Part shown: positions 35,945 to 46,265 of the stretch, in pieces
Layout: each line of letters begins with the position of its first letter
Position numbering within the stretch: position 1 is the first letter of the stretch
DNA from: Gonapodya sp. JEL0774
Taxonomy: Eukaryota; Monoblepharomycota; Monoblepharidomycetes; Monoblepharidales; Gonapodyaceae
Direction of reading: 5' to 3'
Length of the DNA stretch: 64,000 nt
Assembly: GCA_027604505.1 (NCBI GenBank)
Contig: JADIIX010000040.1
Coordinates: forward strand, 62,001-126,000
Notes under the pieces: generated by a model
What the model was told of the DNA's origin: nothing
The model's input: only the letters and a program-made list of their open reading frames with translations
The model's database searches: none
Position numbers and translations under genes: made by a program

Positions 35945-37175
35945 ATGTTCAATTCCTCGCCAGCGAGAAACCGTCGTTCAACGCGAAACTCATTAGAAAA
36001 GGGAGATGTGGGGAAAATCAGAAATGTTTCACCAGCTAAAGTGGGAGGGAAACGGAAAGGAACAAGCTCCAGACGCAACATCAATCGAACACCAGATCGC
36101 CAAAACCATCAAGCGATCGGCTTGCTCATTAGCACTCCTGACACTGCACTCGGGCGAGTGGAGCTGCCGGTTCGCACGGAGAGAAACGATGTTCAAGACC
36201 CTCATGGGTGTGCCGATGTCTCGCATCACCATGTGAAGCCAGACATCAATATGGACTGGCCTTGTGAAGGAGAGGAGGAGGATGATGCATTTTGGCAACA
36301 GGCTGCGAAAGTGGCCGATGACATTGAAAAGGAGCACAAATTTGGCGAACCCATCTTGGTGAACATTACATAGTTTGTTACGCTTGAAATCTCATCTGCT
36401 TAGAATCCTTGACTACTTTTCGCCAGGTGAATCGAGCTCCAGTCCTTATTCTATGGGCTACAGTGTGTAAACCTTTTGCTTATGCTCCAAGGGAGAAGTT
36501 ATTCTGCTCACTTTGAGCCACTACAAACAGGTTGTGTGCGTCCGAGAAGGATACTCCCGAGGAACTGCGTTGTCCATTGCCAAAGCCATAGCGTCGGATT
36601 ATTCGCAAACAAAGTGAGCTGAATAAGGTCAATCAATTGCTTCACACTTCAAAACATGACACAAACACTCACACCTCAGGGGTAAGTCTCTCGGCATCAT
36701 CTCCAACAATCCCACAAGCAAGGAAGCTGCATTCGAGCAGAAGAAATATCAAGACGCTGTTATCGTCAGTGCCAATGCCCTGCAATATCCAGCTTTTGGC
36801 TCGGCTGTGTGGTGCATCGAAACACGAGATGGTTTGAGAGCGTTTGATATTCCCAAAGCAATGAGCTTAGATTCAAGAGGAGTAGAGAGGTATCTGGACT
36901 CCGCGTTTGGGAAAAGGAAAGACGAGACAGAACAAGTTTTAAGGGAACTTGCAGAGGTTTGCGATTGCGCCCTAGTGAGTTTGAAATCCCTTTCTGATTG
37001 AACGCCATTTCTTTAGTGTTACACACCTGCGGACATTGGTCACCATGCATATGCTCTCTATGAACAGTTTCGTCCGCCCTGGATGGGTTGGGGAGTGAAG
37101 GGGGAATTTAGATTGGAGAATGTGAAGGATCTCACACTACGAGTGAAGCGTGAGCGGCAGAACGAGCGAAACTGA
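35945..37175 (+). CDS. Conserved-looking protein of unknown function
   Basis: Exons 35945-36358, 36427-36462, 36531-36613, 36680-36974, 37017-37175 give 328 residues with every phase matching. The N-terminal 100 residues are basic and Ser/Arg-rich (SSPARNRRSTRNS), probably disordered, followed by an acidic patch (EGEEEDDAFW). The folded part starts at VADDIEKEHKFGEPIL and holds what look like family blocks: VNRAPVLILWATVV, GYSRGTALSIAKAIASDY, KGKSLGIIS, and near the end HHAYALYEQFRPPWMGWGVK. I recall similar VNRAPVL-WA-VVA and KG-SLGI blocks in uncharacterised bacterial and fungal proteins but cannot name a function. The second exon is only 36 bases. Start chosen at 35945 because it avoids a spurious signal-like leader. 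Confidence 0.75.
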
Positions 37176-37709
37176 GTAAAATTTGTCCATGCAGCCAATT
37201 GTATAGTACGAACACGTATTCTGTGGTATAGCGGAGCTCTCAAATGTGTCCCGCCCGAACGTCTGTTGTGTTGCGTGAAAATTCCGCATTACAGTTGAGA
37301 AAACGTTAAATGTTCGATACTTCCAGCACAAGACGATTGTTCAGGCTGGTGTGGGCTATAAAAAGATCGAAAGCGCGCCAACAATAAAAAACTGACCACG
37401 GCTGGCTCTTCGTGAGCTGATCGAGTACAGAACCGGTGTGATCAAACGGTCCCAACCTCCCTCCCATTCATACGTCAGCCCACACAAGTAGCCTTTGCTT
37501 GTACCCCGCCATGTCCATGACCTCAGCAGTTTCGGCCACCACCACAATGTGCGGCGCGGACGCCTTCCAACCGTCAGCAATCGCAATACGGATACTTGAT
37601 CCATTTCTGGTACCTGGAGGTGATCAAAAGGCAAAATCGGATCTTGTTTTTCTCAACGAATACGGTGAATTGCGGAAGGGAGAATCTTCTTTCAAATTTG
37701 TGTGGCAGA
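37176..37709. other. Intergenic with a TATA-like element
   Basis: GGCTATAAAAAGATCG at 37353-37368 is a plausible TATA box for the ATP-grasp gene about 340 bases downstream. An 84-codon open frame (37511 onward) overlaps the start of that gene in another frame; I could not connect it by splicing and left it out. Confidence 0.4.
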
Positions 37710-39206
37710 ATGCTCATCACGAGTGTGATTCTCGCTCAAAAAGCGACCGATGAGTCTGAGAAAGTATGTTGTCGTGACCTCGGCTCAAAATTGTGTCTTT
37801 TGAGTGTCTTGGTGGCGCTCATCTGCACGCCATCGGTCACAGCTTGCGAACATTCTAAGGGATGCGGGATACGCCGACGTGAAGGTCCACCCTACCACAC
37901 TTGTCAACTACGAATCTATTCTTGGGACAATTAAATCTGAAATTGATTCCATTGAAGTGAATGGTTCAACGTCTGGTTTCAATTCTGTGGTTGTGCTCAA
38001 TCTTTGCGATGGGACAGAGACGGATGGGTAAGGCCGGTCACCCAAGCCGACTTTCGATATGGATTTTCGGTAGACTCAAATGTTTTGGCTCCAATGATTG
38101 TGACTGTGGTCTTCCTAGGTATCCGGGACCAAGTGTGCTGACATTGCTCAATCGCTTCCATATCCCACACACCGGCTCCGATCCCGTTTTCTATGAAATC
38201 TCAACGTAAGAGTATTACAGCTATTCAGTTTTGCCATGTCAGACGCTTGACAGCTAACCACTGTTGTTGCTGAAGCTCGAAGCCGAAAATCAAGCGCTGC
38301 CTTCAATCTTGTGGGGTGCCGACTTCACCGTTTGTTGAAATTGACCCCGGTAGCGTAGGAACAGACGAAAAGCTGACCACTGATATCGCCAAAGCTGTGT
38401 GAGTTCGTCAGTGTATGGTGCTGTTTCAGATACTGCCTGGGACATTGACAGTTCCTGCTCAACGCATAAAAGCGAGCTGGTTGGATTCCCGCTCATTGTT
38501 AAACCTTCATTTGGCTACGCTTCTCTGGGTATTGGACCGCACTCAGTGTGCTTTTCTGCTGACTCAATTCAGGATGCAGTTCGTATTACGCGGAAGCTCA
38601 CCTTTGATGAGCATACCTTCGCTGAGCGTTTCCTTGATGGACGAGAGTTCACTGTCCTACTTGTTGGAACGCCTCCGGATCCAGTCGTGGTCTATCGACC
38701 TGCTGAGAGGGTCTTCTCTTCGGAACTCGAAGGCCCTGATCGCATGCTTCAGTTTGACCGTTACTGGAAGACAGATGCAGGATCGTTTTACACCTACGTA
38801 AATCTTTCCAGTGAGGAACATCTGTTGGAGGAGCACATTGTTCGTATTGCGAAAGAGGCATACGCGGCCTGCGGAGGTAGTGGGTATGGAAGAGTAGACT
38901 TGCGAACCACGAGTAGACAAGAAAAGGACGGTTGGGAAGTATTGGTACTGGAGGTGAACGCTAACCCCAGTTTGGCATTTGATCCACTGATGAGTACCTC
39001 CGGAGCGGTGGGTTTTGATTTTGAGTCGTTGGACCTTCAGTCACTCAAGTGACGCTGTCTTCTACTAGATTCTTCATCTCGCAACCGAACCCGCAGCTGA
39101 ATTTTTGCACCGGATCGTGAAGGACGCCAAGTCCCGTGCAACTCTTGCAATGAAAGTGAACGGACTTTCTTGTCGGCCAGCCATTGAAATCGATGACTTT
39201 CGATAG
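37710..39206 (+). CDS. ATP-grasp ligase, D-alanine-D-alanine-ligase-like
   Basis: ATP-dependent carboxylate-amine ligase with the D-Ala-D-Ala ligase fold; fungi make no peptidoglycan, so the substrate is unknown. Exons 37710-37763, 37843-38027, 38119-38205, 38276-38398, 38473-39007, 39069-39206 give 373 residues, multiple of three, no stops. Blocks: VVLNLCDGTETDGYPGPSV and FHIPHTGSDPVFYEIS in the N-lobe, KPKIKRCLQSCGVPTSPF, then the ATP-grasp core FPLIVKPSFGYASLGIG, FAERFLDGREFTVLLVG, GYGRVDLR and LEVNANPSLAFDPL, which carries the metal-binding E and N. After the last intron comes a helical tail (LHLATEPAAEFLHRIVKDAK). If the final intron were kept, a stop at 39050 would shorten the protein; the spliced tail reads more naturally. 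Confidence 0.85.
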
Positions 39207-40202
39207 CAACACCTGATAATTCTATCTGTTGGCTTTTCTTGTAGTGCGAGAAATGGGTACTGGGAACAATAATTAATGACTTCGCTTGTATCAACACACA
39301 ACACCCTGCATCCAGGGAAGAAATGAGAGCATACAATGTAAAAGTTGCGGAATTTCTATTGTGACCTACTGACCTTCATAAAATTCCAAAAGAATATGTA
39401 ATGCGTAGGCTATGAGCTATATATATAGCTAATGAGGGTGCTGAGGAGGCATCCTAACGCCAACACGTATATCGGGGCTGAATGCCTACACCAATGCGGC
39501 ATGTGGCAGAATGCCCTGTGAGTGGTCTGGATCACTCGTGGGTGTCAAAACCACGACAACACAATAGAAATTCCGTCACTTTTACATATTATTCTCTCAT
39601 TTCTTCCCTTTGTCTTCTCTCATTGTGCAATCAGCCTCCAAAGCCGCCTGTTTGAGATCCTCTGCAAGGCATTCTCAGATGGACTTAGAGGTTGCGCTGG
39701 ACGCTGGGTGTTGTGCGTTGAGGCAAGTCAATATTATTCCCCAGTACCCATTTCTCGCACAACTATCGTTTGCTTCGCCCGATTTCAAAACCAATAATGT
39801 CATAGAAGGGACCTGCAATTTTTCCTGGAAGCGCAAGGGCAACGTAAAATATGATACTGAGCAGGGTCGATGGACATCGAGCTGACTCCTTCATGCTCGC
39901 AAGTGCTGCTCCTCCACTTGAAAAGGCACATATGCTCCAAAGACTGCGCCTTCTTTTAGTAACTGTTTTGGGAGAAGAATATCTTACAGAATGCGCGACT
40001 CAACTTTTTTCTCCACTCAGACTCCTATGTTCTCGATTTATAAAATATTCTTATGGAACAGTGATGACAACAGGCCTGATAGTTGAGAAACCCTCCCCTT
40101 TGGGCGCCCCTGCTGGCCGCTGCTCCTCCCCTTCCTACTCCCCATTTCGTCTCTCTGGTCCTGGCTTCGGGTGTTTGGGAGGTTTTTCCAATGACCTTTA
40201 CT
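39207..40202. other. Intergenic, with inverted repeat
   Basis: A 1-kb stretch between the convergent ATP-grasp and REX1B-like genes. No gene recognised. It includes TATATATATA at 39419-39428 and the inverted repeat described separately. The region at 39.9-40.2 kb has an open frame of 141 codons on the plus strand that overlaps the minus-strand REX1B-like tail and is taken as a shadow. Confidence 0.45.
39236..39770. repeat. Imperfect inverted repeat, arms about 70-85 bp
   Basis: The left arm is about 39242-39325; the reverse complement of it matches 39692-39765. Best blocks, as read in the right arm: CCCAGTACCCATTTCTCGCAC (nearly perfect), GGGTGTTGTG-GTTGA and GCTGGA-GC before it. The two arms, translated in opposite directions, share DAGCC-L-Q, so this may be an inverted duplication of a once-coding fragment. 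Spacer about 370 bases. Confidence 0.65.
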
Positions 40203-40790
40203 TCATGTTGAGTTATATGATAAATCCGCTAACTCAGCTCGAATGCCGTCTGTTCCTTGCACTATCGCTGTCGTAATCTTGGATAATCTAAACGCACATC
40301 TGGCCAGTAAAATGATAACTAAAACCCAAAATTTGTGGATGTCTCACCTCTCTTCCAGCTCCTCGCATTCAGCGGAAAAATCCTGTTCTCCCAAAAGTGA
40401 CTGTGATTTGACCACCTGGTATCTCGCGATCTTTTGGATTGCATTTAGAAGACGAGCACCGTCATTTGTTTATAGTCTAACATAGAATGAACTGCTCGAA
40501 CTCACGGTTTTCAGTTTTGCGACCTCATTGTCTTCGATATCTTTGACCATTGTCTCTAGGTCTCCATGTCCAGTTGCCTTCAACCCTTGCAAAACATTTC
40601 GAGTGTCCAGTCGAATGGAAGAAAGCCCTTGTGTTATAAGCGATGTTACGAGGGTGTACTGGCGATGGGAACTGGGCTCTGCGATGTAAAGTCGGAAAAC
40701 ACTGTGTAGAACGGCACAACCTCGTACTGTGACGAGAATCGACGAAACCAAGAAGAGCCACACACCCATATTGTCCCACTTACTGGTCCA
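40203..40790 (-). CDS. REX1B-like protein (required-for-excision-1B family), 5' end unresolved
   Basis: Small helical protein resembling the REX1B domain first linked to DNA repair in Chlamydomonas. Exons (minus) that splice in phase: end of an upstream exon at 40784, then 40726-40506, 40415-40348, 40287-40203. Key stretches are RGCAVLHSVFRLYIAE, HRQYTLVTSLITQGLSSIRL, GHGDLETMVKDIEDNEVAKL, DFSAECEELEER and a final LSKITTAIVQGTDGIRAEL. The family pattern is Y..LV..IT..F..IS, then DL...I..IE..E..KL, then a helix ending in a conserved IRAE-like turn, and all are present. The N-terminal exon is not settled: an ORF at 41079-40780 on the same strand (WLKRWLALQGNRVLYYK) looks coding but does not join in phase. 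Confidence 0.55.
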
Positions 40791-41193
40791 ACCACTTGTA
40801 GTATAAAACACGATTCCCCTGAAGCGCCAACCATCGTTTCAACCACATGAATGTCACCTCCTCTCGCTGGGAGCTTGAATAGACAGACTCTTCGTCAGTT
40901 TTCGATGACAATGGAGTCGGGGGTAGCTCGCTTTCGAGAAGATCTGCAGCCGGTTGAAGGATCCATTTTGAATCTTCATCAGCTGGAATACTTGACGGAA
41001 GGTACCACGATTTATTTCCGTGGGGTTCATGGCTTGGTGATGCAGCAGTTTCGCCCGGGGGGGTAATTCCGTCGGTCATGTAGATTGTAGATTCTTCTTA
41101 GGTGAATTGTGATGGCTTATATTTGAGTGTCCTGTTTTCGAGATTCTGTTGAGGCTCATCTTCATCACCTTTCATCTCAATATTTCAAAGGGA

Positions 41194-41462
41194 ATGCAGA
41201 AATCAGCTATCAACGACGACTGGGAAGCCCGAGAATTTATGGCATCCTTGAACGATGGAATCCAGACGATTGTCACGTTTTTGGCGAAGTTTGGTGGGTT
41301 TGCCAACTCCGAACGCTGAGAGTTTTGACACAAATCCAGAGTGGTGGGACCTACTATTCCACTACAGATTCTCATACTCGCTACCAATTGAATCGAATGG
41401 AAGAAAAACTGACTTACATGGAAAGGCGACTGACGTTTCTGGAGTCCAGTGTTAGTGATTGA
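41194..41462 (+). CDS. BRK1: BRK1 (HSPC300), small subunit of the SCAR/WAVE actin-nucleation complex
   Basis: Short helical protein that trimerises with SCAR/WAVE and ABI inside the WAVE regulatory complex, which activates Arp2/3 to build branched actin at the cell front. Exons 41194-41293 and 41368-41462 give 64 residues; the animal protein has about 75. The first exon reads NDDWEAREFMASLNDGIQTI, equivalent to the QDW-N-EYI...I segment of BRK1. After splicing, FLAKFD-HTRYQLNRMEEKL and TYMERRLTFLESSV give the R-L--L-EKL--LERR---LE heptad pattern that defines the family. The acceptor at 41367 is the only one that restores this pattern. Its presence is evidence for SCAR/WAVE-dependent crawling, known in chytrids but lost in Dikarya. 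It is convergent with CFAP206. Confidence 0.88.
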
Positions 41463-41642
41463 CGAACGCCGAAGGGTTTGCAAATATTAATCAGTTCGTT
41501 CTCATCAGGTGGTGGACATATCAACGCAGGCGGATGTGCAAAGCACTCGTTGACAGAGCTTAGACGCGGATCAGCGTCTCGGGGTCACTCCAAGCTCACA
41601 AATTTGGAGGCGTCTCCACAAGTTGCTCATGTACATTGCAAA

Positions 41643-44354
41643 CTACAAATTTAAGGTTAAATCAACCACTGTGAATTTTTTCGTGCCGTCACCTCTGAGT
41701 CCTGCAAGATATTGCTTCTTGTGCACAACCTGCGTGGCAGATGATTTTACGGTCTGAGTAGACGACGCCTTTGGCTCGTAATGCTGCGTTTCAGAATCAC
41801 GCCTAAAAGTCGAGGAGACTGTTTGAGTAGAGTGCGTCCTCTTCGTCTTCAGATTGACCTAGTTTCGGCAAGGACTGTCAGTAATTTGGTTGGAACAACG
41901 ATATCCGCACCACCTCACCAGCACCAACGCCCTTCTCCGCAACTCCCATTCGTTCCACTGGTACTTTGGATCGATGTTTGTGTCCATGATGTGAGTGTCC
42001 ACTTGCGTGCCTACTTCAGCAACCATGGACAGCTTCCCCAAGCCGTTCTTAGCCTTGGAGTACCACTTTGCCTTCTCAAGCGCATCCACTGTTGGAAAGT
42101 AGTGATAAAGATGACAAAGTTGGATGAGTGGAGCCTGTCGCTTGGCGAGGTCTACCGCAGCTTGGATGTACCTTTGGATAGAGTGGTCATCAGTTCATTG
42201 GTGGTAAGGTGGGATCCCATAATACTCGCGATCTCACTTTTCCGGATCCACTGCCCATTTCTCTACTAGTTCTTTCTTTGCAAATGCGTAACACTTGTCC
42301 CGGTACCTCACCAATCCTAAATTCCGATCACCAGGGACTACCAGTCCAGCACGGTCGACCAACGTCACAGGACAAAATCCACCCATTTCACAACGTATTT
42401 GATGGTACGAAGTGGTGTTAGATGGGTGAAGGACTTGAATCTCGCGGTTGATGGGAGTGAGAACAGTCATAAGCAAAGTCGCGGACGAGGTTATTTTCTC
42501 ATCTACAGATTAGTAATAAAGGTGTCATGTTCAGTTCCGACCTTCCAAGGAACAAAAGAATGAACAGCGCACCATCGATCATCGACGGCTCCAAAGTGGT
42601 GATCAGGGGCTTCGCCTTTTCCAAAACCTCCAGCGGAATCGTTACGGTGAACGACGAAGAGTGAGAATGTAAAAGATCGAGGATACCGCGGCGAAATGCG
42701 ATCAAGAAAAGCTCGTCGCGGTAACCAGACCACAAGGAGGCTAGAGAAAGAAAATGGGGCTGGATGGCGTTGTTTTCTGTAAGTAAGGAAGTATGTATTC
42801 GGTCATATCTTTCCACTCACGTATACTTGATCAACCGGCACTGCCGTTCTTGCTCTGCATGCTGCTTTGAGCTCAGCCACTGTTTCCTGAAACCGGTCAC
42901 CGAGCAACTTGAGAGTCTTCTGACTGTCCCTAAGTTGCTTCTGCACGGCATCAACGTAAATGAGAAGCTGTCGCCGAAATGTTGAAGAAGAAATAATCTG
43001 TGCCAGGAGAACTTTTGAAGGCGGCACTGGTTGGCTATGAGTGGGCTTCTCCAGAGGCGCAGTCTGAAGAAAAGATATGGTGGCTAAAACATGCTGCGAA
43101 AAGTGAGCACGTGTCCACAAAGTCAGAGCGAAAGACGGGAGTTTCACATGCCTAGCTCAAGTTGAAGTGTTTGCTTTGCCTTGTGTTCCAGTTCGCTGGA
43201 TATTTTCAGACACTCGCCAACTTCAGCGCCACAAAGCTCAGGAACTGGCTCAATTTCACACGTCTTCAGTGCCCTACCGAAGACAAGCAGCATCTTCTTC
43301 TTATGAAGAAACTCACGTGCGTCGATGCCCTCCCCACCCTTTCCGAGTGCGCGGTTGAAGAGACGGATTCCTGCGACAAGCTGGGAGAGCCCGTTCAGTT
43401 GCGTCTCCTTTCCAACCCTATCAAGATGCAAGAATGTTGACAACTCCGATTGGGGAAACACAGATTCGAGTGCGGCTGTTTCCATTGTGGACTATTTTTA
43501 GGTTGAAGGAATGGGGAACAACGGGGTACTCGAACCTGTTGTCTCCCTAACCACTTTTATGTCCGTTGCTGCACCCATCTTTGTTTTGATGAGAACGTAT
43601 GAGACAATTTTTCTATACAGGACTGTTCGTCCCACATTTAGCGGAATGTTGGGGGGCGAAACAGGTGGCAAGCGAACTGACCCTCGAGCATGGCAACAGA
43701 CTTGACCTTTGATTCACATATTTCTTTGACGAAGTTCACCGTTTGCGCTGCTCGAAGTTGCCGTTCTCTGTGCAAAAAGTCGGCTTCATTCGCAAAGTCA
43801 ACTGAGAGCCGATTTCGAACTTCATTGTTCGGAATCCCGAATCACCTTGAGCGGGAAAGTTCGTGTCAAAATAGACCTGCATTTTGATTGTCTCCGCCAC
43901 CGCTGACTCAGTTTCTGTAATGGCTTCGACAGACAGCTTTTGCGGATTTTTGAGTGCTCTCAGACCTCAAGCACAGTGAGAGAACTCTCGGGCATCATTG
44001 ACTGACCTGGATCAATCTCTCAACTTCTTCACGATTCAGCTCATGTTCCACGTTGAACGAGTTCTTTGGATCCAGAACCACAGATCGCACCGTGAAGGCG
44101 GCAAGTGTATCCGACACTGTCAGTGATTGCGGGCTCCCCGGCAATGCGGTCTCCATAGATCCCACAGCCATCCCTGCACCGATGGCTGCGGTTTGGTGAC
44201 CCGATGCTGTGATGTCGGCCGGCTCTAGTGGAGGTGCTGGGAGCTCAAGTGGCCGTGTTTGCTTTACCGCGTGTCGATGATCCTTCAGCACCGCCGAAGC
44301 ACGAGACACAATCTCCCGAATAAGATAGTTGACAACGTCGACCTGCTGGGACAT
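41643..44354 (-). CDS. CFAP206: CFAP206, axonemal radial-spoke-base protein
   Basis: Cilia- and flagella-associated protein 206 docks radial spoke 2 and the adjacent dynein arm on axonemal doublets and is needed for normal beating. Eleven exons (minus): 44354-44007, 43936-43846, 43801-43682, 43622-43536, 43475-43317, 43244-43152, 43083-42821, 42759-42573, 42502-42238, 42171-41919, 41858-41643; 693 residues against about 620 in human. Diagnostic blocks: LAAFTVRSVVLDPKNSFN, KMQVYFDTNF, LYRKIVSYVL, ALESVFPQSELSTF, GIRLFNRALGKGGEGID, PHFLSLASLWSGYRDE, GGFCPVTLVDRAGLVVPGD, KYIQAAVDLAKR, QWNEWELRRRALVL and the STQT repeats of the tail. About 50 Pro/Ala/Ser residues are inserted near residue 50. The intron at 43151 appears to start with GC. 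A gene used only in flagellated cells. Confidence 0.95.
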
Positions 44355-44628
44355 GGCTGTGAAATCTCCAGCAACAAACGTATGCCTCAATCAAGTTCGT
44401 TGGTTAGTTGCACACTGGACGACTATGGCCCGAAGCGAAGGTCTGGACCAGGAAGCCCCCATGACCTTTATCCATTATCGGAACCTTCTTGACAATGATT
44501 TGAAGCTCCAGCTCAGCGATTTGTTATCTTGATGTATAAAATCGTTTCGACTATTACTTCGAACTCTGGCTCAATAATTTGACATCTTGATGTATTTTTG
44601 TCGATGTTATCTTTCTATTGTTCACTAT

Positions 44629-46077
44629 TCACGAACGCCTACCAATGACATGCTTCAAAAAGAGAAAGGATACATACTTCTGAATCAAAAAAATTGGATA
44701 TCGACGAGGTAATATGTTCAAAGGACGCGGGAGATGACGTCGTGCTATTGATGGAGACACTGGGCTCATCGTGGCGCCCTCCAAGTTCTCGCTGTCCGGA
44801 CTTCGACTTAGATTCGGAATGTCGGGGATGGGCTTTGCGTCTTGTGCCATGATAATGAACTGAGGCACAGTGCTTTTTACTTCATTTTGAAGGTTTAAGA
44901 GACGACAACTCAGTTCCTCCGTACTCACAGCAGGAAACATTAGGGCGAAGAGTGCCGCCCCCATAAGTTGTGGGAGATAAAATGTCATCACAGCGCATGG
45001 TAGACCTGTGTGATATGGTACATTTGTGCTCAAAGCTCACGGGAAAAGGAGTAACGCTCACCAAACCCCAAAAAGTATCCCCACTTCTCCTCCATAAATG
45101 CGACCCTCAATTCAAAGTCCCAGGCCTTGTGAACCCAGCGATATTCGAAACTGTACATGGAAACAATCCAGGCAAAATATGAGAGACTAACTAGGGAGCC
45201 GAATCGGAACGGGAGTGCCAAATAAAGCAGAGTGCATAACTGCAGATGGATCAGATAAACAAGATTTTTTAGGATTTCAGTAGCAAATGACTGAACAATG
45301 CTGTGGAAAGCAATCGCAAGTCACAACTACAATCTGGAATGCATAGTAGAAGCGTATCCCTCACTTATCGTAATTGCGCTCCGGTTTGGGACGAGGTTTC
45401 CCCCCATTGAGTTCTAGCGCACCATCTGCGATCTGTTGATACCAAATGGATGAAAGAACCAACGAGAGAACGTAGATGGGATAGCTCCAAAATAGCTGCG
45501 TCGAACGAGAACTACGAAGACTGGAGTGGACGGCAACACTCTTCCATCTTTCTCTGCAAAACCACCCACGTTGAATACTCTCGCTAAAAGGGATTCGGTC
45601 ATCCACGCCCCTTCTTCGACGTTCAATCCAAGAACCTCCTTGGCCATTGGAAGAACGACCACTTCGAACACCACCAAGGAACCAAGGAACACCACCCCAT
45701 TCAGCACAACGCATTTAAAGAACGCTGCTTGAATCTTTGGAGATCTAGAAGTGTATGGTGAGCATAAATCAAGGTATCATTGGCAGGGGCACTGCAGAAC
45801 TGAAAGCATCGCAAGGGGATCGAGCTCACCTTCGCACCTTTGAAAAAGCCGTTAGCCACCGCGATGCATCCATAAATCCAGCCCAAGTCCACGCCCCGAC
45901 CCGAATGAAATCATCAATGAGAGGGAAATCTCGCCTCCACTCGGGTACAGACTCCATGGTTTCCGAGGACGAGAACGTGGAAGACAAAATAGACAGAGAA
46001 CGTCCAGATGATGATCTATTTGGTAGGTGTAGAGTTTTCACAACTGCGAAATTGGCTTCTGTTGGAGGAGGATCCAT
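44629..46077 (-). CDS. EI24: EI24-type ER membrane protein
   Basis: Multipass endoplasmic-reticulum protein of the EI24 (PIG8/EPG-4) family, linked in animals to autophagosome maturation. Exons (minus): 46077-45830, 45744-45570, 45495-45365, 45300-45062, 45005-44929, 44859-44629; 366 residues, close to the family's 340. Hydrophobic segments: CVVLNGVVFLGSLVVFEVVV, LFWSYPIYVLSLVLSSIWY followed by the family motif QQIAD, FGSLVSLSYFAWIVSMYSF, and LPCAVMTFYLPQLMGAALFA. The most typical stretch is SFEYRWVHKAWDFE then EEKWGYFLGFGLP. The exact C-terminus is uncertain because a GTATGT donor at 44677 could shorten the last exon. All splice phases agree. Confidence 0.93.
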
Positions 46078-46265
46078 CTGACAATTTTGAACCCGACAGC
46101 CCCACCAATGGTATGTAACCGATCATGGAAGAACTGCACCGTTGCAATTCAACACTCATCAACCAAGACTTCGGCACTGATAGTTTGCTGGACAAGTTCA
46201 CTACCTACATTAATAGCGCCAAAAGTAGAGAAACAATATTGAGACAAGTAGTATGAAATATACCA

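Noticed and set aside
40780-41079. Minus-strand ORF with WLKRWLALQGNRVLYYK suggestive of a PH domain or of the REX1B N-terminus
   Set aside because: It does not splice in phase to the REX1B-like exon and no further PH strands follow; left as an unresolved 5' region.
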